Positions 50,616 to 58,656 of a DNA stretch of 64,000 bases are shown here, in pieces; position 1 is the stretch's first letter, and each line of letters starts with the position of its first letter. A program made the position numbers and the translations under genes. The stretch is from Paenarthrobacter sp. GOM3 (GTDB lineage Bacteria > Actinomycetota > Actinomycetes > Actinomycetales > Micrococcaceae). The DNA is taken from assembly GCF_018215265.2 (NCBI RefSeq), contig NZ_CP136562.1, positions 3,906,001 through 3,970,000 of the forward strand. Reading direction: 5' to 3'. The notes beneath the pieces were generated by a model that did no database searches, had not been told where the DNA came from, and was given only the letters and a program-made list of their open reading frames with translations.

Positions 50616-51454
50616 GCACGGATTTCTCGCGGCTGTCGCTGAACAGCGCCACCACCAAGAAGTGGACACTTGCCGAAGCCGTGGACGGCTGTGCCCGCGC
50701 GGGCATCCCCGCGATCGGCCCGTGGCGTGACCGCGTGGCCGAGGCTGGCCTGGACAAAGCAGCCAAGCTGATCAAGGACGCCGGACTCCGGGTTTCCTCG
50801 CTGTGCCGCGGCGGCTTCCTCACTGCGGCAGATCCTGAGGGACAGGCCGCAGCACTGGCCGACAACTTCGAAGCCGTCCGCGAAGCAGTAGCACTGGACA
50901 CCCAGGAGTTGTTCCTGGTTGTTGGTGGGCTCGCCCCTGGTGAGAAGGACGTGGTCGGTGCACGGCAACGCGTGGCGGCCCGGCTGGAGGAACTCGTTCC
51001 CTTTGCCTCAGAGCATGGCATTCGGTTGGTTCTTGAGCCCCTGCACCCGATGTACGCGGCCGACCGTGCCCTGATCTCCACCCTTGGCCAGGCCCTGGAC
51101 CTCGCCGCGCCGTACGCCGCGAAGGCAGTGGGCGTCGCCGTCGACACCTTCCACGTCTGGTGGGATCCGGAACTTAGGGCGCAGATCGAACGTGCCGGCC
51201 GCGAGAACCGCATCGCCTCCTACCAGGTGTGCGACTTCAACCTGCCGATCGCTACGGATGCGCTGCTCTCCCGCGGAATGATGGGCGACGGCGTCATCGA
51301 CTTCGCGACCATCGGCACCTGGGTCAGGGACGCCGGGTACACGGGCGACATCGAGGTTGAAATCTTTAACCAGGAGATCTGGGATGCCGATGGCGACTCC
51401 GTTCTGGAAACCATGAAGCAGCGTTACGCGGAGCTCGTTCTCCCGTTCGCCTAA
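50612..51454 (+). CDS. sugar phosphate isomerase/epimerase-like TIM barrel
   Basis: A 280-residue AP endonuclease 2-type TIM barrel. AGIPAIGPWRDRVAEAGLDKAAKLI, GIRLVLEPLHPMYAADRALISTL, GVAVDTFHVWWDPEL and YTGDIEVEIFNQEIW include likely metal ligands (Glu, Asp-x-x-His, Glu). It overlaps DUF993 by four bases and ends the operon before a strong terminator. It is paralogous in fold to the isomerase at 46164 but clearly different in sequence. Confidence 0.87.
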   Translation: MSTDFSRLSLNSATTKKWTLAEAVDGCARAGIPAIGPWRDRVAEAGLDKAAKLIKDAGLRVSSLCRGGFLTAADPEGQAAALADNFEAVREAVALDTQELFLVVGGLAPGEKDVVGARQRVAARLEELVPFASEHGIRLVLEPLHPMYAADRALISTLGQALDLAAPYAAKAVGVAVDTFHVWWDPELRAQIERAGRENRIASYQVCDFNLPIATDALLSRGMMGDGVIDFATIGTWVRDAGYTGDIEVEIFNQEIWDADGDSVLETMKQRYAELVLPFA

Positions 51455-51463
51455 GAACGTGAT

Positions 51464-51496
51464 CCTCCCGCGGATGGCCCCAATCTCCGCGGGAGG
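51464..51496. terminator. bidirectional terminator
   Basis: CCTCCCGCGGA (51464-51474) and TCCGCGGGAGG (51486-51496) form a perfect 11-bp stem between the isomerase gene and the convergent small gene at 51514. Confidence 0.85.
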
Positions 51497-51513
51497 GTCG
51501 CTCCAAATCCGCC

Positions 51514-51711
51514 TCAGTTCGCAGCAAGCTCCACGCGGGCCTTCGGCAGACCAATGAGGGTGACCGAACCGCCGTCGTGCCCTTGCAGTTCCAGGGTGAT
51601 GTTCGGTGAGCCTTCCGCGGGTTGCACTGCGCTGACCCGGAAGACTTCACCCCGGATTTTCACGTTGTCGCCGTGTTTGATCGCTTTGAGCTTGGTTTTG
51701 CTGACGTCCAT
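51514..51711 (-). CDS. small conserved-looking protein, 65 residues
   Basis: Translates as MDVSKTKLKAIKHGDNVKIRG and continues with alternating beta-type segments (EVFRVSAVQPAEGSPNITLELQGHDGGSVTLIGLPKARVELAAN), suggesting a small beta barrel. It starts 13 bases after the YihY stop on the same strand and is probably co-transcribed. An apparent 133-residue longer frame reads through the YihY gene in another frame and is not real. Function unknown. Confidence 0.65.
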   Translation of the reverse strand: MDVSKTKLKAIKHGDNVKIRGEVFRVSAVQPAEGSPNITLELQGHDGGSVTLIGLPKARVELAAN

Positions 51712-51724
51712 GTCAGGGTTCCGG

Positions 51725-52804
51725 CTACTTGTTCTTCCGCGGTTCGTCGCCGTGGCTTTCACGGATTTCCTCTCCGGTCCTGACAATTTCATCTTCCTTT
51801 TCCTGCATCTTGTCGCTCTTCTTGGTGTCGCGGGGCGGCAGCTGAATGCTCTCTTCAGCCTCAATACCACCCTGCAGCTGGCGGCCGCGCTCCATCTCGG
51901 CGTCGAATTCGGCACCGAACAGCAAGGACATGTTAAGGATCCAGAGCCACAGCAACATGATGATCACACCCGCCAGGGCGCCATAGGTTTTGTTGTAGTT
52001 GCTGAAGTTGGCAACGTAGAAGCCGAAGCCCAGTGAGGCAAGGGCGAAAATCACCAGGGCGATGAGGGAGCCCATGCTCATCCAGCGGAACTTGGGCTGC
52101 TTGACGTTGGGCGTGAAGTAGTAGAGCACGGCAATGATGGCCACCACAATGACGATGAGCACCGGCCATTTCGCGATGTTCCAGACCGTCAGGAACGCCT
52201 GGGACAATCCAATGGCGCCGCCGATTGCTTCTGCCACCGGCCCACTGAGGACCAGCATGGCGGCGACCAGCGCAGCCCCAACGACGGCGACGACCGTCAC
52301 TGCCAGCATCGTGCCGCGGAGCTTGATGAACCCGCGCCCTTCGTCCACTTCGTAGACGCGGTTCATGGCGCGGCTAAACGCGGACACGTATCCAGAGGCC
52401 GACCATAGGGCCACCACGATCCCGAAGAACAGGGCGAAGCCTGCCGCGTTGGATTGGGTCAGCTCCTCAATGGGCTTTCGGAGGGTGTCAACGCCCGGTC
52501 CGGGAGCAAATTGCTGGACGATGTCCAGCAATGCCGATGTGGTCTTACCTGCATCGCCAAATATGCCGAGAAGTGAAACCAAGGCAAGGAGCGCGGGGAA
52601 CAGCGCGAGCACACCGTAGTACGTCAAGCCTGCCGCAGCGTCCGGACACTGGTCCTTGGTGAACTCCCTCAGGGTCCTTTTGGCGATGTACATCCATGTG
52701 GGTTTGGCGAGGTCGTTGGGACTGTCCGGCTTGCGCGAGTCTTCCGGGGAAGGTGCGGTCTGCGCCTTGGCAGTGCTTGTGTGGGCTGAATCTTGTGTAG
52801 TCAT
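51725..52804 (-). CDS. YihY/BrkB family inner membrane protein
   Basis: A 359-residue membrane protein with six helices. DQCPDAAAGLTYYGVLALFPALLALVSLLG, ALWSASGYVSAFSRAMNRVYEVDEGRGFIKLR and FGFYVANFSNYNKTYGALAGVIIMLLWLWILNMSLLFGAEFDAE are the family hallmarks. The protein was once called ribonuclease BN, but that assignment was withdrawn. Charged disordered tails occur at both ends. ATG at 52804 (MTTQDS) is preferred over an upstream start at 52852, which adds non-conserved residues; neither has a strong ribosome binding site. Confidence 0.87.
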   Translation of the reverse strand: MTTQDSAHTSTAKAQTAPSPEDSRKPDSPNDLAKPTWMYIAKRTLREFTKDQCPDAAAGLTYYGVLALFPALLALVSLLGIFGDAGKTTSALLDIVQQFAPGPGVDTLRKPIEELTQSNAAGFALFFGIVVALWSASGYVSAFSRAMNRVYEVDEGRGFIKLRGTMLAVTVVAVVGAALVAAMLVLSGPVAEAIGGAIGLSQAFLTVWNIAKWPVLIVIVVAIIAVLYYFTPNVKQPKFRWMSMGSLIALVIFALASLGFGFYVANFSNYNKTYGALAGVIIMLLWLWILNMSLLFGAEFDAEMERGRQLQGGIEAEESIQLPPRDTKKSDKMQEKEDEIVRTGEEIRESHGDEPRKNK

Positions 52805-52909
52805 GGGGCACTCGTTCGTGGGGGTAGGTTGCGCGAACAACTGACCCATCAATACTAAGCATGCTGATGATTCTTTAGGAAGAACCCACGCCGACTTTCA
52901 ACCCGGAAT

Positions 52910-54178
52910 CTATGCCAGCTTCGCCGCCAGCAGGAACTCGAACGGCGACTCAATCACGGAGCGGATCACCTGGCCGGCAGCTCCCAGCAGGGTTCCGGAA
53001 TGCTCCAGGCCGGACAATGTCAGGTTCCTCGGATCCAGGAGCCCCGGCGCATGGCGCTCCAGGCTACCCAACAGGGCCGGGCGCAGCCACTCTCCCAGCA
53101 CGGCAAAATGCCCGCCGAGCACTACCGCTTCGATATCCATCAGCCGGGCAGAGGAGGCGAGGGCCACGCCCAGGTACCGTCCGGCGTCGTCGACTGCCTT
53201 CGTAGCCTGCGGATCCCGCCGCCGAAGCGCGGCGAGCAGTACCTCTGCGCGCCCCTCCAACGTGCCGGGCGGAATGCCCGCCGCCTCGAATATCGCCTCT
53301 TGGCCAGCGAAGGTTTCCAGGCACCCCGCCCCACCGCACGAGCAGGACGGTCCGTCCGGGTTCACTACGATATGCCCCAGCTCCCCCGCGGAACCACCCG
53401 GTCCCGTGTACAGCTCGGACGCGATAATGACGCCGCCACCTACACCCACCTCTCCGGACACGTAGAGGAAGTCGGTGGGGCCGCCGCCGTACCAAAGTTC
53501 GCCCAGTGCTGCACTGTTGGCCTCATTGGACAACCGCACCCCGAGCGGGGCCCCCTCCAGGAGGGCCCGTGGATTCAGCGGCTCATTTTCCCAATGCAGG
53601 TTGGGGGCGGACAGGACGACGCTTCGTTGCTCGTCCACCAGCCCGGGGACAGCCAGGCCGCCACCGAGGATGGCTATGCCTTCGGCGGCCGCAGCAGCCT
53701 TCGCCTCGGCCGCCAAAGCGCCGAGACGCTCCATCACCGTTGCCGGCTCCAAGCCCCGGTTGGGCGACTCAACACTTGAATGGAAGCGCAGGTTGCCACC
53801 GAGGTCCACCACGCCTACGGCCAGGTAATCCACGTTGATTTCCATGCCGATCACGCCGCGCCGGGAACTGAGCTCCAGGCCCTGGCCAGGCCTCCCCCGC
53901 TCACCGTCGCGATAAAGGCCCACCTCGGAGACCAGCCCTGACTCCACGAGGTCGGCGACGAGGCTGGACACCGCAGCCTTGGTAAGTCCGGTTCCCGCGG
54001 CAAGCTGCGCGCGGCTGGGCTTGGCATCTCCCGTCCTCGCGATGGAGTCCAACACGAGCGAAAGATTACGACGGCGGACATCACCTACGCGCCCCGGCGC
54101 GGTTGCGTCAATCACGGGTATGGGACCTCCTTGCGGATTCGAAGAACTTTTTGCCAGCTTCCATTGACCATAATCCAT
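52910..54178 (-). CDS. ROK-family repressor, XylR-type
   Basis: A 422-residue regulator. A winged helix-turn-helix (about 40-95, RRRNLSLVLDSIARTGDAKPSRAQLAAGTGLTKAAVSSLVADLVESGLVSE) is joined to a ROK sugar-kinase-like domain. GGGVIIASELYTGPGGSAGELGHIVVNPDGP and the zinc cluster CSCGGAGCLE identify the ROK fold. It is divergent from xylA, so it is most likely the xylose-responsive repressor of xylAB. ATG at 54178 follows a G-rich stretch; a GTG one codon earlier is possible. Confidence 0.88.
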   Translation of the reverse strand: MDYGQWKLAKSSSNPQGGPIPVIDATAPGRVGDVRRRNLSLVLDSIARTGDAKPSRAQLAAGTGLTKAAVSSLVADLVESGLVSEVGLYRDGERGRPGQGLELSSRRGVIGMEINVDYLAVGVVDLGGNLRFHSSVESPNRGLEPATVMERLGALAAEAKAAAAAEGIAILGGGLAVPGLVDEQRSVVLSAPNLHWENEPLNPRALLEGAPLGVRLSNEANSAALGELWYGGGPTDFLYVSGEVGVGGGVIIASELYTGPGGSAGELGHIVVNPDGPSCSCGGAGCLETFAGQEAIFEAAGIPPGTLEGRAEVLLAALRRRDPQATKAVDDAGRYLGVALASSARLMDIEAVVLGGHFAVLGEWLRPALLGSLERHAPGLLDPRNLTLSGLEHSGTLLGAAGQVIRSVIESPFEFLLAAKLA

Positions 54179-54189
54179 CACCCCCCATA

Positions 54190-54208
54190 TAGTTCAGATT
54201 GAAAACTA
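54190..54208. promoter_or_regulatory. candidate xyl operator
   Basis: TAGTT (54190-54194) and AACTA (54204-54208) form a small dyad in the 81-base region between the ROK repressor and xylA. The arms resemble the AGTTT/AAACT halves of Bacillus XylR operators. The match is short, so this is tentative. Confidence 0.45.
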
Positions 54209-54259
54209 ATTGGAAGGCACTACTTTCCTTCCCTTCCCAGTGCTTTGCAAAGGAGCAAA

Positions 54260-55447
54260 ATGACCCCGCAGCCCACCCCCCAGGACCGCTTCACCTTTGG
54301 CCTTTGGACCGTCGGCTGGACTGGCGCAGACCCGTTTGGCGTAGCGACCCGCCCTGCCCTGGACCCGGTAGAAGCAGTCCACAAGCTCAGCGACCTCGGC
54401 GCCTACGGCATCACTTTCCATGACAATGACCTGATCCCCTTCGATGCCACGGCCTCCGAACGTGAACTGATCCTGAAGAACTTCAAGGCAGCATTGGCCG
54501 AGACCGGCCTAAAGACCCCCATGGTGACCACCAACCTCTTCAGCCACCCCGTCTTCAAGGACGGTGGCTTCACGTCGAACGACCGCTCCATCCGTCGCTT
54601 CGCCCTGAGCAAGATCCTCCGCAATATCGATCTCGCTGCCGAGCTTGGTGCCGAGACGTTCGTGATGTGGGGCGGCCGCGAAGGCAGCGAATATGACGGC
54701 TCGAAGGACCTCTCCGCGGCGCTGGACCGCATGAAGGAAGGCGTTGACACCGCGGCCGGCTATATCAAGGAGAAGGGTTACGGCCTCCGGATCGCCCTGG
54801 AGCCCAAGCCGAACGAACCCCGCGGCGATATCTTCCTTCCCACCGTCGGGCACGGCCTCGCGTTCATCGCGCAGCTGGAACACGGTGACATCGTGGGCCT
54901 CAACCCGGAGACGGGCCACGAGCAGATGGCGGGCCTGAACTTCACCCACGGCATCGCCCAGGCACTGTGGGCCGGAAAGCTTTTCCACATCGACCTCAAC
55001 GGCCAGCGTGGAATCAAGTACGACCAAGACCTCGTCTTCGGCCACGGCGACCTCACCAGCGCCTTCTTTACCGTGGACCTCCTGGAGAACGGCTTCCCGA
55101 ACGGCGGACCGAAGTACGACGGCCCACGCCACTTCGACTACAAGCCGTCCCGCACGGACGGTTACGACGGCGTTTGGGAATCCGCAAAGTCCAACATGTC
55201 CATGTACCTCCTGCTCAAGGAGCGTGCGCTTGCGTTCCGCGCGGATCCCGAGGTCCAGGAAGCACTGGCCACCTCAGGCGTGTTCGAGCTGGGCGAGCCG
55301 ACTCTTAGCGCCGGCGAGACCACCGCGGACCTGCTGGCTGACGCCAGCGCCTTCGAAACGTTCGACGCCGACCAGGCCGCGGAGCGCTCGTTCGCTTTCG
55401 TCCGCCTCAACCAGCTGGCCATCGAGCACCTGCTCGGCGCCCGCTAA
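54260..55447 (+). CDS. xylA: xylose isomerase
   Basis: A 395-residue enzyme, the length of actinobacterial (class I) xylose isomerases. [34 protein letters not shown] (catalytic His), [40 protein letters not shown] (metal-binding Glu and the Lys of EPKPNEP), [16 protein letters not shown] and [24 protein letters not shown] give all metal ligands. It converts D-xylose to D-xylulose in the cytosol. AAAGGAG precedes the ATG; a start five codons earlier lacks a site. Confidence 0.96.
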   Translation: MTPQPTPQDRFTFGLWTVGWTGADPFGVATRPALDPVEAVHKLSDLGAYGITFHDNDLIPFDATASERELILKNFKAALAETGLKTPMVTTNLFSHPVFKDGGFTSNDRSIRRFALSKILRNIDLAAELGAETFVMWGGREGSEYDGSKDLSAALDRMKEGVDTAAGYIKEKGYGLRIALEPKPNEPRGDIFLPTVGHGLAFIAQLEHGDIVGLNPETGHEQMAGLNFTHGIAQALWAGKLFHIDLNGQRGIKYDQDLVFGHGDLTSAFFTVDLLENGFPNGGPKYDGPRHFDYKPSRTDGYDGVWESAKSNMSMYLLLKERALAFRADPEVQEALATSGVFELGEPTLSAGETTADLLADASAFETFDADQAAERSFAFVRLNQLAIEHLLGAR

Positions 55448-55469
55448 GTCACTCCCGCCCACCAACATC

Positions 55470-55510
55470 CATCACCGGACGTGCCCTTGTTTCGGGTACG
55501 TCCGGTGATG
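55470..55510. terminator. stem-loop between xylA and xylB
   Basis: CATCACCGGACGT (55470-55482) pairs perfectly with 55498-55510, and the stem extends inward by about four more pairs to a TTGTTTC loop. No T-run follows and xylB starts 20 bases later on the same strand. It may be a partial terminator or an mRNA-stabilising element that sets the xylA to xylB ratio. Confidence 0.65.
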
Positions 55511-55529
55511 TCCGCCAAAGGAATTACGC

Positions 55530-56960
55530 ATGCCTCTCGTAGCCGGGATCGACAGCTCCACCCAGTCCTGCAAGGTGATCATCAGGGACTCAGCCACAGG
55601 TGCCCTGGTGCGTCAGGGCCGGGCTTCCCACCCGGAGGGAAGCGAAGTTCACCCTGAGCACTGGTGGACTGCGCTGCAGGAAGCGATCACGGACGCGGGC
55701 GGTTTGGATGATGTGGACGCCATCTCCATCGGTGGGCAGCAGCATGGCATGGTGTGCCTCGACGAATCCGGAGACGTTGTTCGCCCGGCCCTGCTGTGGA
55801 ACGACACCCGTTCAGCACCGGACGCCGAGGATCTCATCCGCGAGGCCGGTGATGGCGATTCAGTGGCCGGTGCCGCCCAGTGGGCAAGCAGCACCGGAAC
55901 CGTGCCGGTCGCTTCACTCACGGCCACCAAGCTGCGCTGGTTGGCCCGCAATGAGCCAGAAAACGCCGCCCGTACGGCTGCGGTGTGCCTTCCCCATGAT
56001 TGGCTGTCATGGCGCTTGGCAGGCAACGGTCCCGGAACAGGGCCTGCGTCGCTGGAGCTCCTCCGCACCGACAGGTCCGATGCCTCCGGCACCGGCTACT
56101 TTTCGGCCACCACCGGCGAGTACCTTCCCGAAGTACTTCGAAGCACGCTGGGGCACGTGCCGGTGCTGCCTACCGTCGTGGGGCCTTTGGAAGTGGCAGG
56201 CAAGACTCCGGGAGGCGCCTTGATCGGGCCGGGCGCTGGCGATAACGCTGCCGCAGGTCTGGGCGTCAGTGCCGCCGTCGGTGATGTCGTCATATCCATC
56301 GGCACGTCGGGGACGGTATTCGCCGTATCGGAGGTTTCCTCACACGACGCCAGTGGATTGGTGGCAGGTTTCGCTGATGCGACCGGCAATTATCTTCCGC
56401 TGGCCTGCACGCTCAACGCCACACGGATCTTCGACTCCACCGCCGCATTGCTGGGCGTGACTCTCCACGAACTTGGCGATCTGGCCTTGTCCGCACCGGA
56501 AGGATCCGGCGGGCTGACCATGGTGCCGTACTTCGAGGGCGAACGGACACCCAATTTGCCGAACGCCACTGGTTCGCTCCACGGCCTCACCCTCTCCAAC
56601 TACACCCCCGCCAACCTGGCCCGGGCCGCATTCGAGGGTGTGCTGTGCTCACTAGCCGATGGCCTGGCCGCACTCCTGGCCCAAGGCGTCGCGGCCCAGC
56701 GCATCATCCTTATAGGCGGCGGTGCACAATCCGAAGCCGTCCAGGAGGTGGCCGCCGCTGTATTCGGGGTTCCGGTGTTCGTGCCGAAGCCGGGCGAGTA
56801 CGTTGCAGATGGCGCCGCACGCCAGGCATCGGGTGTCTTGGCGGGCACGTTGCCTGACTGGCCAGTGGAAGGCGTGAACGTGAGTGCACGGAACGGCGAC
56901 GCGCCCGCCGCCTTCCTTACGAGGTACCGCCATTACGCCGCAAGGGCGGCCATCGGCTGA
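55530..56960 (+). CDS. xylB: xylulokinase
   Basis: A 476-residue FGGY kinase. [17 protein letters not shown] is the phosphate-1 motif. [17 protein letters not shown] and [17 protein letters not shown] carry substrate contacts, [14 protein letters not shown] the catalytic Asp, and [13 protein letters not shown] plus [20 protein letters not shown] the nucleotide site. It phosphorylates D-xylulose at O5. It also serves arabinose breakdown only indirectly, since araB acts there. It follows xylA after the stem-loop. Confidence 0.94.
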   Translation: MPLVAGIDSSTQSCKVIIRDSATGALVRQGRASHPEGSEVHPEHWWTALQEAITDAGGLDDVDAISIGGQQHGMVCLDESGDVVRPALLWNDTRSAPDAEDLIREAGDGDSVAGAAQWASSTGTVPVASLTATKLRWLARNEPENAARTAAVCLPHDWLSWRLAGNGPGTGPASLELLRTDRSDASGTGYFSATTGEYLPEVLRSTLGHVPVLPTVVGPLEVAGKTPGGALIGPGAGDNAAAGLGVSAAVGDVVISIGTSGTVFAVSEVSSHDASGLVAGFADATGNYLPLACTLNATRIFDSTAALLGVTLHELGDLALSAPEGSGGLTMVPYFEGERTPNLPNATGSLHGLTLSNYTPANLARAAFEGVLCSLADGLAALLAQGVAAQRIILIGGGAQSEAVQEVAAAVFGVPVFVPKPGEYVADGAARQASGVLAGTLPDWPVEGVNVSARNGDAPAAFLTRYRHYAARAAIG

Positions 56961-56990
56961 TCATCGTGGCCAGTGCTCTATCGTGACAGG

Positions 56991-58046
56991 GTGAGCTCTG
57001 AACGAACCGCACCAACCCGCCCTCCGGTCATGGAGGACGTCGCCCGCGTCGCCGGGGTGTCCCATCAGACCGTTTCACGGGTGCTCAACAACCACCCCAA
57101 CGTGAGTTCCAAGACCCGCGAGCGCGTCGAACAGGCCATCACCGATCTGGGCTACCGCCGCAACGTAGCCGCCCGTAGCTTGGTAACACGGCGCTCCCAG
57201 ACCATTGGTGTGCTCGGCAGCGAACTGGCCCAGTACGGACCATCCCACACACTTTTGGGCCTCCAGCAGGCGGCGAGGGACGCCGGCTATTTCGTCAGCG
57301 TTGCGGGCCTGCGCGAAGTCACGCCGGAAACCATCAAGGACGCCATCGCCCATTTCATGGACCAGGGCGTGGACGGCATTGTGGTCACGGTGCCCCACCC
57401 CGGAACTTTTGATGTCCTGCGGGATATCACAGCCCAGGTTCCACTGGTAGCCGTCGGGTCCGTGGGCGATGAGAACCTCAGCGGCGCCACAGTCGACCAA
57501 CGGCAAGGAGCCCGGCTCGCAGTCCAACACCTTCTGGACCTTGGCCACACGCAGATCGGCCACTTGTCCGGGCCCGCCGATTGGATCGACGCGGCCGCGC
57601 GCATCGACGGCTGGCGGGATGCTTTGGCTGAGGCGGGGCTTGAGCCAGCCACACTGATCGAGGGCGACTGGAGTGCTGAATGTGGTTACCGCGAAGGCTT
57701 GAAGATCGCTACGGAGCGCTCGGTGACGGCTCTATTTGTTGCCAACGACCAGATGGCTCTGGGGGTACTGCGCGCGTTCAACGAGACCGGCGTCCAGGTT
57801 CCCACCGACATCAGTGTGGTGGGTTTCGATGACCAACCGGAATCCGCGTACTTCATTCCGCCACTGACCACCGTTGCTCAGGACTTCGAAGAGCTCGGCC
57901 AACGCTGCATCGATCTGCTGCTCGAGTACCTGGACAAGGGCACGTCGCATGCGCCGGCGACGGTCACACCGCGCCTGGTTGTCCGCTCCACCACAGCCCA
58001 AGCCGGACCCACCCAAGCCGGTACCCGCCAAGCGGGGCAGGCCTAG
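56991..58046 (+). CDS. LacI-family repressor, probably for arabinose or xylose genes
   Basis: A 351-residue regulator. The helix-turn-helix MEDVARVAGVSHQTVSRVLNNHPNVSSKTRERVEQAI and hinge RNVAARSLVTRRSQTIGVL precede a sugar-binding domain with LFVANDQMALGVLRAFNETGVQVPTDISVVGFDDQPESAYF. GTG at 56991 is the likely start; GTG at 56973 and an in-frame ATG near 57030 are alternatives, none with a good ribosome binding site. It starts 31 bases after xylB on the same strand. A LacI-type operator before araB (58568-58583) is a possible target. Confidence 0.85.
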   Translation: MSSERTAPTRPPVMEDVARVAGVSHQTVSRVLNNHPNVSSKTRERVEQAITDLGYRRNVAARSLVTRRSQTIGVLGSELAQYGPSHTLLGLQQAARDAGYFVSVAGLREVTPETIKDAIAHFMDQGVDGIVVTVPHPGTFDVLRDITAQVPLVAVGSVGDENLSGATVDQRQGARLAVQHLLDLGHTQIGHLSGPADWIDAAARIDGWRDALAEAGLEPATLIEGDWSAECGYREGLKIATERSVTALFVANDQMALGVLRAFNETGVQVPTDISVVGFDDQPESAYFIPPLTTVAQDFEELGQRCIDLLLEYLDKGTSHAPATVTPRLVVRSTTAQAGPTQAGTRQAGQA

Positions 58047-58486
58047 GGGTTGGCTACGGCCCCCACCCAGACATTGTCGTGAACCTTGCGCCAGCCCTCT
58101 GCTTCGAGGGCCTTGGTGTCGAAGCCGGTTGTCACCAGCTTCACGGTGGGCTGCCCCGTGTGGCTGGTGGTCACGATTTCCCGTTCGCCGGTAATCCCAT
58201 CGGAACAAGCCAGCGTCCATTGGTCCGGCTTGTCAACGGGGTAGGCGGCGACGCAGGCGGTCGTGTGCTCAGCGGTTTCTGCTGCGAAGTACTTAACCCC
58301 GTCGTCCTCGGCCAAAAGTCGGAAGTCTGAGGGCATGTCCGGATCTTCGCTCCGAATATCGGCGGGTAGTGCATCTTTTGCCTCGGCGGGCCGTTGTACG
58401 GCCGCAATTCCGGGGTAGCTGGAGCACCCGGTAAGCAGCAGGACCGCAACAGCGGCGGCGATGGACGTCATCTCGCGGTATCTCAA
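58043..58486 (-). CDS. small lipoprotein
   Basis: A 147-residue lipoprotein. Its lipobox LLLTGC has the lipidated Cys21 after a hydrophobic signal segment (IAAAVAVLLL). The mature part contains two further cysteines (TTACVAAYP, WTLACSDG) that could pair. It converges on the LacI gene with a 4-base overlap and is divergent from araB. No family recognised. It would be anchored to the outer face of the cytoplasmic membrane. Confidence 0.8.
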   Translation of the reverse strand: MRYREMTSIAAAVAVLLLTGCSSYPGIAAVQRPAEAKDALPADIRSEDPDMPSDFRLLAEDDGVKYFAAETAEHTTACVAAYPVDKPDQWTLACSDGITGEREIVTTSHTGQPTVKLVTTGFDTKALEAEGWRKVHDNVWVGAVANP

Positions 58487-58555
58487 TGTTCCCCCAAACA
58501 GTTTGTCCTGCCACCCTACCCGTGAGCGGACTTGGACACATCAGTGGAACCGCTC

Positions 58556-58584
58556 TTGACATCAAAGTTGTGAGCGCTAACAAT
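58556..58584 (+). promoter_or_regulatory. araB promoter with overlapping LacI-type operator
   Basis: TTGACA (58556-58561) fits a -35 element and AACAAT (58579-58584) a 17-base-spaced -10. Between and over them lies TTGTGAGCGCTAACAA (58568-58583), a LacI-family operator palindrome (core TGAGCGCTAACA). A bound repressor would block polymerase directly. AraB starts 73 bases downstream. Confidence 0.75.
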
Positions 58585-58656
58585 TGCATCAGACCTTCTT
58601 CACTTTTCCACCCCGAACCCCGGCAATGAGGCCCTGGCCAGCCGGATGGAGACCTC

